A DNA stretch of 33,908 nt from Pseudomonadota bacterium. GTDB taxonomy: Bacteria > Pseudomonadota > Alphaproteobacteria > G022571365. Positions 25,119-33,318 of the stretch are shown here, in pieces (position 1 is the first letter of the stretch; each line of letters starts with the position of its first letter). Below the pieces are notes generated by a model, which saw nothing but the letters and a program-made list of their open reading frames with translations, searched no databases and was not told the DNA's origin. The DNA lies in assembly GCA_022571365.1 (NCBI GenBank), contig JACZXZ010000021.1, forward strand, positions 1-33,908. Reading direction: 5' to 3'. The translations under genes and the position numbers were made by a program.

Positions 25119-26009
25119 ATGGACTGGGACAAACTTAGGGTCTTTCACGCCGTCGCCGAAGCCGGGAGTTTCACCCATGCCGGCGCGTCGCTTTCACTCA
25201 GCCAGTCGGCGATAAGCCGCCAGATCAGCACGCTCGAAAAAAGCCTCAACGCGCCGCTGTTCCACCGCCACGCCCGGGGCCTGGTGCTGACCGAGCAGGG
25301 TGAGATGCTCTACCGCACCGTCCATGAGGTGTTCGCCAAACTGGCGGTCACCGAATCCATGATCAACGAGAGCAAGGACCGGCCCAAGGGGCCGCTTCGG
25401 GTCACCACCACGGTGGCCTTTGGATCGACCTGGCTGACCCCGCGCATCAACGAGTTTCTGGCGCTCTATCCGGAGATCTCCATGACGCTCTTGGTCGACG
25501 ACAGCGAGCTCGATCTCGCGATGGGCCGGGCCGATGTCGCCATCCGCTTCGTCCCGCCGCGCCAGCCCGATCTGGTCCAGCGCCAGCTCACCACCGTGCG
25601 CGTCCACGCCTACGCCTCGCCCGAGTATCTCGCGCGCTATGGCACGCCGCAGGCGCCGGAGGACCTCGACGACCACCGGCTCATCATTTACGGCACGGAC
25701 GTCCGCCCGCCCGTGCCCAACATCAACTGGCTCCTCGAGGCCGGCGCCCGGCCCGGCGTCAAACGCCGCCCCATCCTCAACGTCAACAACATTTACGGCA
25801 TGTACCGCGCCGTCCAGACCGGCGTCGGCATCGCCGCCCTGCCCGACTACATGGCGCATGAGGACCATAATCTGGTCCGGGTCCTGGCCGAGATGGAGGG
25901 ACAGGCGATCAGCGCCTATTTCGTCTATCCCGAAGAACTGCGCCACTCGAAGCGCGTCACCGTGTTCCGCGACTTTCTGATCCAAAAGATCGCAGAGTCA
26001 CATTTTTAG
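25119..26009 (+). CDS. lsrB: LysR-family regulator of the LsrB/VtlR type (296 aa)
   Basis: LysR regulator: winged helix at 1-62 (MDWDKLRVFHAVAEAGSFTH, LSLSQSAISRQISTLEKSLN, APLFHRHARGLVLTEQGEML) and a periplasmic-binding-like effector domain at about 92-290 (GPLRVTTTVAFGSTWLTPRI, ADVAIRFVPPRQPDLVQRQL, GVGIAALPDYMA). The MDWDKLR start, FHRHARG and RQPDLVQR are marks of LsrB (Sinorhizobium) and VtlR (Brucella), and its place right after trxB agrees. LsrB was reported to sense oxidation through cysteines, but this protein has no cysteine at all. ATG 25119 is chosen for the conserved start; the frame runs upstream to 25080. Orthology is inferred from sequence and place. Confidence 0.85.
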   Translation: MDWDKLRVFHAVAEAGSFTHAGASLSLSQSAISRQISTLEKSLNAPLFHRHARGLVLTEQGEMLYRTVHEVFAKLAVTESMINESKDRPKGPLRVTTTVAFGSTWLTPRINEFLALYPEISMTLLVDDSELDLAMGRADVAIRFVPPRQPDLVQRQLTTVRVHAYASPEYLARYGTPQAPEDLDDHRLIIYGTDVRPPVPNINWLLEAGARPGVKRRPILNVNNIYGMYRAVQTGVGIAALPDYMAHEDHNLVRVLAEMEGQAISAYFVYPEELRHSKRVTVFRDFLIQKIAESHF

Positions 26010-26027
26010 CACCCAGGCGTCGCGCGT

Positions 26028-26044
26028 TATGCAAATTCTGCATA
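26028..26044. promoter_or_regulatory. Palindrome TATGCA-N5-TGCATA after lsrB
   Basis: TATGCA (26028-26033) and TGCATA (26039-26044) form a perfect dyad around AATTC, 18 bp past the lsrB stop. The size suits a transcription-factor site; no owner can be named. Confidence 0.35.
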
Positions 26045-26100
26045 CCTAGTCTGCCGAATTTGCGATGGCCTTTTTTCCCCGGCGACCTATGTAACAGGGA

Positions 26101-26268
26101 CAGCTGATGCTGCGTTGCAGCATCGAGGAGCTGATTTTGGGCGGCGCCTCAGGCGCCTGCCCTTAAGTTTCGGGTGCAACACCCGAAATCAGGGTCTTCA
26201 GACCCTGCTTCTTCCAGACGTGAAGCCTCCCTGTCTAACTTTCCGGGCCTTCGGGCCCGGATTTTTTT
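26101..26268 (+). ncRNA. Candidate structured small RNA or long 3' leader/trailer: run of hairpins
   Basis: Six hairpins follow each other in 168 nt: GATGCTGC-GTT-GCAGCATC (26106-26124); GGGC+GGCGCC with GGCGCC+GCCC (26139-26162, one bulged T); TTTCGGGTG-CAA-CACCCGAAA as a 9-bp stem (26168-26176/26180-26188); CAGGGTCT/AGACCCTG (26190-26207); GCTTC/GAAGC (26207-26226); and the terminator at 26242-26268. Between the last two is an unpaired CCTCCCTGTCTAACTT, able to pair with Shine-Dalgarno sites. This layout (single-stranded CU-rich stretch then UUCG terminator) recalls alphaproteobacterial trans-acting sRNAs. The first hairpin contains CTGC-N3-GCAG, a perfect PhaR-type site, so part of this may be DNA operator. 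It may also just be the lsrB 3' UTR. The rest of 26010-26366 holds no gene. Confidence 0.45.
26242..26268 (+). terminator. Strong rho-independent terminator with a UUCG tetraloop
   Basis: TCCGGGCC (26242-26249), loop TTCG, GGCCCGGA (26254-26261), then seven T (26262-26268). It ends the hairpin run and any read-through from trxB-lsrB. Confidence 0.92.
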
Positions 26269-26366
26269 CTGCGCCGCGTCAGGAGGCGCCACCAAAGGAT
26301 TCGCGGGGGAATGATCAGCGCTCCTGGGCGGGCCGGAGCGGACCCAGGGGGGACTCTCAAGACGCC

Positions 26367-27356
<990 letters not shown>

Positions 27357-27622
27357 AGACTTTCCCACGCTCGCGGAACACCCGGTAAAGTTATGGTCGA
27401 GCGCGCCCGCCGGCAAGTCAACCCTGCGTGACGCGGGCCGGCGACGCCAGGCCCGGCTTCCGAGCGGAGCGAAATCGGAAATCCGTTAGCCATGTTCCCG
27501 GCTGCACAATGAGGGCGATTCGCGGATTCCCGAAAGCTTGTCTTGGAGAGGCCGCACATGCCCTCGAGACGAGTCCTCCGCCGGCTGCGAATAGGCCGGC
27601 AAGCTATGGGGCGGGCGCCGCT

Positions 27623-28177
27623 TCACAGCGCCTCGCCTTCGAGCCGCCTCTTGATGTCCTCGATATTGGCCTTGGGGCCGGGCAGGTGGGGATTGACCTC
27701 GAGCGCCGCCTCGAAGGCCTTGAGCGCTACCTCGTCCCTGCCGAGGGCCATGTTGATGAGACCGAGGCCGGAAAGCGCGCCGAAATGACGCGGCTCGAGC
27801 GCCAGGGTGCGCTCGACGTCGCTCACCGAGGCGGGGTAATTGCCCATGAGATAATGGACCGTCGCCCGCTTGTTCCAGCCCTCGGCGAAGTCGGGTGCTT
27901 CCTCGACGATCGCGTTGAACAGGATGAGCGCCGTCTCGAAGTCTCGCTCGGCCATCGCCACGATACCCTTGCGCATCAGCCGATCGACCGACTCGTCGTC
28001 GGACCAGAGCCAGATCGACCAAATCTCGCTGGTGAGCCCGCGCCCCTCGACCGGGTCGCCGGTGATCTTCAGGCGCTCGAACAGCTCGTCCAAACGCGCA
28101 TCCTCCTGAGCGGCGGATCCAGACACGGCGAATCCAAGGGAGGCGACGAGGGCAAGGGCGGTGAACAGCCGTCTCAT
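27623..28177 (-). CDS. Exported tetratricopeptide-repeat protein (184 aa)
   Basis: A signal peptide (MRRLFTALALVASLGFAVSG, cleavage after SAA near residue 23) leads a small periplasmic TPR protein. LDELFERLKITGDPVEGRG and IWSIWLWSDDESVDRLMRKG precede about three TPR units: GIVAMAERDFETALILFNAI, EGWNKRATVHYLMGNYPASV and GALSGLGLINMALGRDEVAL. TPRs mediate protein contacts; the partner is unknown. The conserved EIW-x-IW-x-W opening is common in alphaproteobacterial members. ATG 28177 is fixed by the signal peptide although the frame stays open to 28375. It runs in the same direction as msrP but 266 nt separates them, so co-transcription is uncertain. Confidence 0.88.
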   Translation of the reverse strand: MRRLFTALALVASLGFAVSGSAAQEDARLDELFERLKITGDPVEGRGLTSEIWSIWLWSDDESVDRLMRKGIVAMAERDFETALILFNAIVEEAPDFAEGWNKRATVHYLMGNYPASVSDVERTLALEPRHFGALSGLGLINMALGRDEVALKAFEAALEVNPHLPGPKANIEDIKRRLEGEAL

Positions 28178-28494
28178 GGTTTTCAATATGGATCGCTCGC
28201 GCAACCCCGGCAAGCGCGGGATGCCGTGCGACGACACCCCCGCCGGCGCTCCCGGGAGCTCCTCCTCCGCCCATGGGGCGCGGCGACGGCGATGACGAGC
28301 GCCTCGAGGATGCCGGGCTCGTGGCCGAACGCCCGGCGGCGGGCACGATGCGGGACTCGGCCTCGGGGCAGGCACACGGCGCCACGGGCGAGCTCCATCG
28401 CTTCAACCAGCGCCCGCCATTGCCTCTGCCCTAAGGCGCCGGACGGCCAGCCTGGAACGGACGGGGGCTTGGCACGAAGGGTCAGGCCGGGAAT
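28178..28494. other. Gene-free stretch between the TPR gene and rpmJ
   Basis: No convincing gene. On the minus strand one frame reads QRQWRALVEAMELARGA and RRRAFGHEPGILEALVIAVA at about 28260-28430, which is mildly protein-like but is arginine-rich, has no good start and meets the rpmJ terminator. It may be the remains of a gene. Confidence 0.4.
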
Positions 28495-28519
28495 GAAAAA
28501 CCGCGCCTAAGGGCGCGGT
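28495..28519 (-). terminator. Rho-independent terminator of rpmJ
   Basis: On the minus strand ACCGCGCC (28519-28512), loop CTTA, GGCGCGGT (28507-28500) and a run of T (five A at 28496-28500 on the plus strand). It lies 26 nt after the rpmJ stop. Confidence 0.88.
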
Positions 28520-28544
28520 CTCGAGCCAACGGCGATGGGCGGGA

Positions 28545-28670
28545 TCAGCGCTGACGCGCTTTGAAACGCGGGTTGCGCTTGTTGATGACATAGACCCGGC
28601 CGCGGCGGCGCACGATGCGGGACGCCCTGTGACGCTTCCTGATGGTTTTGAGGGAATGGACGACCTTCAT
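28545..28670 (-). CDS. rpmJ: 50S ribosomal protein L36, cysteine-free form (41 aa)
   Basis: Smallest ribosomal protein of the large subunit. The 41 residues read [17 protein letters not shown] then [18 protein letters not shown] and FKARQR, matching the L36 pattern MKVRxSLK...RGRVYVIN...FKARQ. It has none of the C-x2-C...C-x-H zinc residues of the classical form, so it belongs to the zinc-free (YkgO-like) type. ATG 28670 has AAGAAGG upstream. The gene has its own promoter and terminator, so it is a single-gene unit. Confidence 0.95.
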   Translation of the reverse strand: MKVVHSLKTIRKRHRASRIVRRRGRVYVINKRNPRFKARQR

Positions 28671-28708
28671 GGCTCAAGCCTTCTTCCACCCCGATCGGCG
28701 GGCGCCGG

Positions 28709-28737
28709 ACAATACTGAGCGCCATCATCCCTGTCAA
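28709..28737 (-). promoter_or_regulatory. Sigma-70 promoter of rpmJ
   Basis: On the minus strand TTGACA (28737-28732), a perfect -35 box, is 17 bp from TATTGT (28714-28709). Transcription would start near 28702, giving a leader of about 30 nt before rpmJ. Confidence 0.75.
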
Positions 28738-28882
28738 CGGCCCCCGCCGGCAGGTCGCGCCCTAACCTGGATTCCTTCCCCATCCGGAAAGAAACATCTT
28801 CTAAGGAGTGGCCGGTCGATACAGGACGGTCACAGATCAGGGAGGACCTCCCATTGACCCTATTCAACCGGCAAGGGAGCAT

Positions 28883-28911
28883 TTGCCCGTCCGACTCGAT
28901 CGCTATATATT
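28883..28911 (+). promoter_or_regulatory. Probable promoter of the aminotransferase gene
   Basis: TTGCCC (28883-28888) and TATATT (28906-28911) are 17 bp apart; the leader to GTG 29095 would be about 175 nt. CTAGTATC occurs twice downstream (28924-28931 and 28956-28963), 32 bp or about three helix turns apart, a possible regulator-binding pair. No gene lies between 28671 and 29094. Confidence 0.5.
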
Positions 28912-29094
28912 ACACAACCTAACCTAGTATCCATGAGCACCGCGCGAGCCAAGAACTAGTATCGTCCGAGCCACGGGCTCGACCCCCCTGAGGAATGGAC
29001 GCCATCCCGGCCGACGGGCGATCCGGGCGGGGTGGAGCGAGTCGCTCGAACCGGCGAGACGCCGGATTCACACGTGAAAACGAAGAGGAAAGCC

Positions 29095-30495
29095 GTGAAA
29101 GAAAACTCGCCTTTCGACACCAAGAATCTTTGGACCAAGGACAAGGACCACGTGCTGCATCCTTGGGCCGATTTAGGAACGGCCCGCGAGAAAGGCTCGC
29201 TCATCATCGCCAAGTCTGAAGGCATCTACGTTTACGACTCCGACGGCAAGAAATACATCGACGGCCCCGGCGGCATGTGGTGCACCCAGATCGGCTATGG
29301 CCGCCGGGAGATGGCCGAAGCCATCGCCGACCAGGTCTTGTCCATGCCCTACTATTCGCCGTTCGGCGAGCTGACATCGCCGCCGGCCGCCGAGCTTGCC
29401 GCCAAACTCGCCGAACTCGCGCCCGGCGACCTCAACCGCGTGTTTTTCACCACCGGCGGATCGACCGCGAACGACTCGGCGCTGCGCTTCGTGCAGTTTT
29501 ATTTCAACTACACCGGCCAGCCGGAAAAGAAGCACATCATCACCCGTGAGGAAGCCTATCACGGCAGCACGCTGCTCGCCGCCTCGATTTCCGGGAAGAT
29601 GCGCGACCGGAAGAATTTCGACTTGATAACCGACACCATCCACCACCTGCCGGTCCCCCTCCCCTACCGCCGGCCCGAGGGCATGAGCCTGGAAGCGTTC
29701 TGCGACGAAAAGGTGGCCGATCTCGAGAACAAGATCCTGGAGATCGGCCCGGAAAAGGTCGCCTGCTTCATCGCCGAGCCGGTGCTCGCCTCGGGCGGCG
29801 TGATCGTGCCCCCGCCCGGCTACCAGAAGCGGACGCTGGAGGTGTGCCGCAAATACGGGGTGATCTACATCTCCGACGAGGTGGTGACCGGCTTTGGCCG
29901 GCTCGGCCATTTCTTCGCCTCGGAGCCCGTGTTCGACATCGTCCCCGACATCCTCATCTGCGCCAAGGGGCTAACCTCGGGCTACCAGCCGCTCGGAGCC
30001 GTGATCATCTCCGACAAGCTGTTCGAAAAGGTGAGCGGATCCGCGGCCAGGGGCGTGATCTTCAGCAACGGCTTCACCTATTCCGGGCACCCGGTGGCCT
30101 GCGCCGCGGCGCTCAAGAACATCGAGATCATCGAGCGCGAAGACATCTGCGGCCACGTGCGCGAGGTCGGTCCCTATTTCATGGAGCGGCTCAAGGCGCT
30201 GGCGGAGCTGCCGATCGTCGGCGACGTGCGCGGCAGCCACCTCATGGGCGCCTTCGAATGCGTTACAGACAAGGCAAGCAAGGAACCCTTGCCCGCCGAC
30301 ATCCAGGTCGCGGACCGGATCGACCGACATTGCCAGGCGCGCGGGCTGATCTTAAGACCCCTGGATCACATGTGCATCCTCTCGCCGCCTCTGGTCATCC
30401 GCGAGGAACAGATCGATACCATGGTCGGTATCATCCGCGACAGCATCGAGGCGACGATCACGGAGCTCGGCGAGGAAGGACTGTGGAAGGGATGA
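29095..30495 (+). CDS. Class III PLP-dependent aminotransferase (omega-transaminase type), 466 aa
   Basis: Transfers an amino group, likely from a diamine, beta-alanine-like or similar omega-amine, to pyruvate or another keto acid. NLWTKDKDHVLHPWADLG, YIDGPGGMWCTQIGYGR, FFTTGGSTANDSALRFVQFY, EEAYHGSTLLAASISG, FIAEPVLASGGVIVPPPGY, the PLP-phosphate-side aspartate in ISDEVVTGFGRLGHFF (D261) and the Schiff-base lysine K291 in CAKGLTSGYQPLG are present. Start GTG 29095 is chosen because AAGAGGAAAG lies directly before it; GTG 29074 or ATG 29032 would lengthen it. The aldehyde dehydrogenase that follows (277 nt downstream) would oxidise the aldehyde product. Related pairs serve putrescine breakdown; the substrate here is inferred, and no glutamine-synthetase-like PuuA gene is in view. 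Confidence 0.93.
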   Translation: MKENSPFDTKNLWTKDKDHVLHPWADLGTAREKGSLIIAKSEGIYVYDSDGKKYIDGPGGMWCTQIGYGRREMAEAIADQVLSMPYYSPFGELTSPPAAELAAKLAELAPGDLNRVFFTTGGSTANDSALRFVQFYFNYTGQPEKKHIITREEAYHGSTLLAASISGKMRDRKNFDLITDTIHHLPVPLPYRRPEGMSLEAFCDEKVADLENKILEIGPEKVACFIAEPVLASGGVIVPPPGYQKRTLEVCRKYGVIYISDEVVTGFGRLGHFFASEPVFDIVPDILICAKGLTSGYQPLGAVIISDKLFEKVSGSAARGVIFSNGFTYSGHPVACAAALKNIEIIEREDICGHVREVGPYFMERLKALAELPIVGDVRGSHLMGAFECVTDKASKEPLPADIQVADRIDRHCQARGLILRPLDHMCILSPPLVIREEQIDTMVGIIRDSIEATITELGEEGLWKG

Positions 30496-30772
30496 GCCGT
30501 GCCGCGTCGTGACGGCGATGGCCGAGGTCGATCCCCGCCGACGGCGCCGGTGTTCTTCGGACGGACACGGACCATCGGCGAGCTCCGGGAGACCCGAGCG
30601 GACAAGCGCGCTTCAAGGTCAAGGCGCCTCCGGCCAACTCAAGCCGGTTGCGTCCGGCTGGGTTGGTCGGATTCCGAGTTGCCTTGGTGACGCTCGCACA
30701 GGCATCGTTTATTGTGAACGCCTGCCCTGAGTTCGCAAACCATCAAGGTCAGAATCCCATGGGAGGAGGAAC

Positions 30773-32287
30773 ATGAACGTCGGTGTAGCAAGCGCGTTCG
30801 ATACCACGGCTTGGCACGATCGGGCCTCCGGACTCAAGCCGGAAACCCGGCTTTTCATCGACGGTGAGTTTGTCGACGCCAAGGCCGGCGGCCGTTTTGA
30901 GTCGACAAATCCCGCCACCGGAGAAGTGCTGGCGGAGGTGTCGCGCGGCACGGGAGAGGATATCGACGCCGCCGTGGCCGCGGCCAGGAAGGCCTTCAAG
31001 AGCGGTGTCTGGTCAAGGATGGCGCCGCGCGACCGCATGGAAGTGCTCTACAAATACGCCGGGCTCATCGAAGCGCACGCCAGCGAGTTCGCGCTCCTCG
31101 ATTCGCTCGATATGGGCAAGCCGGTTTCGGACATGCTCAACATCGACGTCCCGGGCGCGGTCATTACCTTCCAGTATTTCGCCGAGACCATCGACAAGAT
31201 CGACGGCCAGGTCACCAACACGGAGGCGGCGGCGTTCCACTATATCCTGCGTGAGCCGCTCGGCGTGGTCGGGTGCGTCGTGCCGTGGAACTACCCGCTG
31301 ATGATGGCGGCCTGGAAGGTGGCGCCGGCACTGGCCGCCGGCAATACAGTGGTGCTCAAGCCCGCCGAGCAGTCCCCGCTGAGCGCCCTGCTCATGGCCA
31401 AGCTGTTCACGGAGGCCGGCGGGCCGCCGGGGGTGTTCAACGTGGTCAACGGCCTTGGCGAAGAGGCTGGAAAAGCCCTGGGCCTGCACATGGATGTCGA
31501 CAAGATCGCGTTCACCGGGTCGATCGAAGTCGGCAAGCTCATGATGGTCTACGCCGGCCAGTCGAACAAGAAGCGCGTGACCACCGAGTGTGGCGGCAAG
31601 ACCCCGCAGATCATCATGGCCGACGTCGAGAACCTCGACACGGCCGTACAATACGCTGTCGGCGGTATCTTCAGCAATCAGGGCGAGGTGTGCAACGCCG
31701 GCTCACGACTCCTCGTCCACGCCAGCATCCACGACGAATTCGTCGAAAAATTCAAGGAGCTGAGCAAGACGGCCTATATCCCGGGCGACCCCCTCGATCC
31801 GAAGACAACGATGGGCCCCCTCGTCACCCGCGACCAACAGGAGCGCGTGCTGGGCTACATCGAGGCCGGCAAGCAGGAGGGGGCGAAGATCGCGTTCGGC
31901 GGCGGCGTGCCCGAGGGGCTCGAGGCCGGTTGCTATGTCTCGCCCACGTTGTTCACCGGCGTTGAGAACAAGATGAAGATCGCCCAGGAGGAGATCTTCG
32001 GCCCCGTGGGCGCCGTCATACCCTTCACGGACGCGGGCGAGGCCGTCGCCATCGCCAACGACTCGATCTACGGGCTGACCGCGGCCATTTGGACCACGGA
32101 TCTGAACACCGCCCACAAGATGGCCCGCGATATCGAGGCCGGCGTCATCTGGGTGAACTGCTTCGATCACGGCGACATGACCCAGCCGTGGGGCGGCTAC
32201 AAGCAGTCCGGCTTCGGCCGGGACAAGTGCTTCGAGACGATGCTGGCCCACACCCAGACCAAGTCGGTGTGGATACATCTGGGCTGA
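30773..32287 (+). CDS. NAD(P)-dependent aldehyde dehydrogenase (PuuC/betaine-aldehyde type), 504 aa
   Basis: Oxidises an aldehyde to the acid in the cytoplasm. The family motifs are complete: VVPWNYPLMMAAWKVAPALA, LKPAEQSPLSALLMAK, IAFTGSIEVG (coenzyme loop), general base E272 in TTECGGKTPQI, nucleophile C307 in FSNQGEVCNAGSR, EEIFGPVGAVIPF and QPWGGYKQSGFGRDKC. It is closest in style to gamma-glutamyl-gamma-aminobutyraldehyde dehydrogenase PuuC, which fits the aminotransferase upstream. Start ATG 30773 has a strong GGGAGGAGGAAC site. The 277-nt gap before it (30496-30772) has no gene and may hold a separate promoter (TTGGTG 30684-30689, TTTATT 30708-30713, weak). Confidence 0.94.
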   Translation: MNVGVASAFDTTAWHDRASGLKPETRLFIDGEFVDAKAGGRFESTNPATGEVLAEVSRGTGEDIDAAVAAARKAFKSGVWSRMAPRDRMEVLYKYAGLIEAHASEFALLDSLDMGKPVSDMLNIDVPGAVITFQYFAETIDKIDGQVTNTEAAAFHYILREPLGVVGCVVPWNYPLMMAAWKVAPALAAGNTVVLKPAEQSPLSALLMAKLFTEAGGPPGVFNVVNGLGEEAGKALGLHMDVDKIAFTGSIEVGKLMMVYAGQSNKKRVTTECGGKTPQIIMADVENLDTAVQYAVGGIFSNQGEVCNAGSRLLVHASIHDEFVEKFKELSKTAYIPGDPLDPKTTMGPLVTRDQQERVLGYIEAGKQEGAKIAFGGGVPEGLEAGCYVSPTLFTGVENKMKIAQEEIFGPVGAVIPFTDAGEAVAIANDSIYGLTAAIWTTDLNTAHKMARDIEAGVIWVNCFDHGDMTQPWGGYKQSGFGRDKCFETMLAHTQTKSVWIHLG

Positions 32288-32303
32288 ATCGGAGCCTCGC
32301 GGG

Positions 32304-32336
32304 GGGCGGCGGGCGCGGTTCGTCCACCGCCCTTTT
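32304..32336 (+). terminator. Possible terminator after the aldehyde dehydrogenase gene
   Basis: GGGCGG (32304-32309) pairs with CCGCCC (32327-32332), followed by TTTT (32333-32336). The 17-nt loop is long and the T run short, so it is a moderate candidate. Confidence 0.4.
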
Positions 32337-32358
32337 GCTCCCCCCGGTCCCGGGGACG

Positions 32359-32409
32359 CGGGTTGCCCGGGGCGGCGGGTTGCCCGGGGCGGCGGGTTGC
32401 CCGGGGAGG
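32359..32409. repeat. Three tandem copies of a 17-bp unit after the aldehyde dehydrogenase gene
   Basis: CGGGTTGCCCGGGGCGG at 32359-32375 and 32376-32392, then CGGGTTGCCCGGGGAGG at 32393-32409. It is 72 nt past the stop of the aldehyde dehydrogenase. Confidence 0.95.
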
Positions 32410-32523
32410 CGGGCCGCGACGCCAGCGGCCATACATGCATCGGCTCCAAACGGCGGAGCCGCCCTTCAAACGCCGGCCGTGCGCTGACATACCTGGCCGC
32501 GCCGCGCACAGCTTGACCCCATC

Positions 32524-33309
32524 ATGAAGGCACTGGACTACCACGAAGCCACGAAGCACTCATGGGCCAGGATCCGGGCGGAGCCCCACTATCTCGACTT
32601 CGAGAACATGCCGTCCCCCTTCAAGATCTACTCGGATCTGGACCGGCGGCCGCTCCCGAAGAGGCGGAGCGGGACGAACATGCCCGCGCTCTCCGCAGTG
32701 GCGGACCCGGGGGCGCCCGCCGTCGGCGAAAGGGTCCCGAGCCTAGAGGACCTCGCCCAGCTCCTCTCCGCGGTGGGCATCACCAAGCGGCGATTGTATC
32801 CGGGCGGCGAGGTCCTGTATCGGGGCGCTTCCTGCACTGGGGCCCTCTACCACGTTGAGGTGTACATCGTCTGCGGGGACCTGGAGGGGCTTCCGGCGGG
32901 CGTCCACCAGTTCCAGCCGGACGACGATGGGGCGGGCGCCGCACGCGCGATACGGTGGGCGCTGGAGGATGCCGGCATCGTCCGGGTGGCAGGGCCTTGC
33001 GGTGCCTTTGAAATCAGGGGTGACAAGCTGGCAGTCGAAACCGCCCAAGGATGGCTGGAATTCGATTCCGTCTATCCGGCACTCGGTTCGGTCGTTCGCT
33101 CGGGTCTCGCCCGATCCTGTGGCGCAGATGTCAGCGAAGGGGACTGCATTCTCGTCGGCGATCACATGGAAACCAGCGTGCCCGGCCTGTTTGCCGCAGG
33201 AGACGTGGTGATCGGCCTCGACCAGATCAGCCACGCGATGGGCCAAGCCGGCGTTGCGGCGACGACGATCCGCAACCACCTGGCCGAGGAACGCCCGCTG
33301 CGGCGCTAG
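32524..33309 (+). pseudogene. Chimera: start of a SagB-type nitroreductase fused to the end of a thioredoxin-reductase-like enzyme (261 aa)
   Basis: Two unrelated partial proteins share one open frame. Residues 1-135 are the N-terminal half of a SagB/ThcOx-family FMN dehydrogenase (DYHEATKHSWARIRAEPHYL, LAQLLSAVGITKRR, LYHVEVYIVCGDLEGLPAGV, HQFQPDD). From about residue 140 on come the last roughly 115 residues of a TrxR-like FAD enzyme (FEIRGDKLAVETAQGWLEF, VYPALGSV, TSVPGLFAAGDVVIGLDQIS, HAMGQAGVAATTIRNHL). The first lacks the rest of its flavin domain; the second lacks its FAD-binding Rossmann start and CxxC site. The join lies near 32925-32950. Neither enzyme can work as known, so an in-frame deletion scar is likely; a novel fusion protein is the alternative. 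No good ribosome-binding site precedes ATG 32524. Confidence 0.8.
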
Positions 33310-33318
33310 GTCGCGCCG

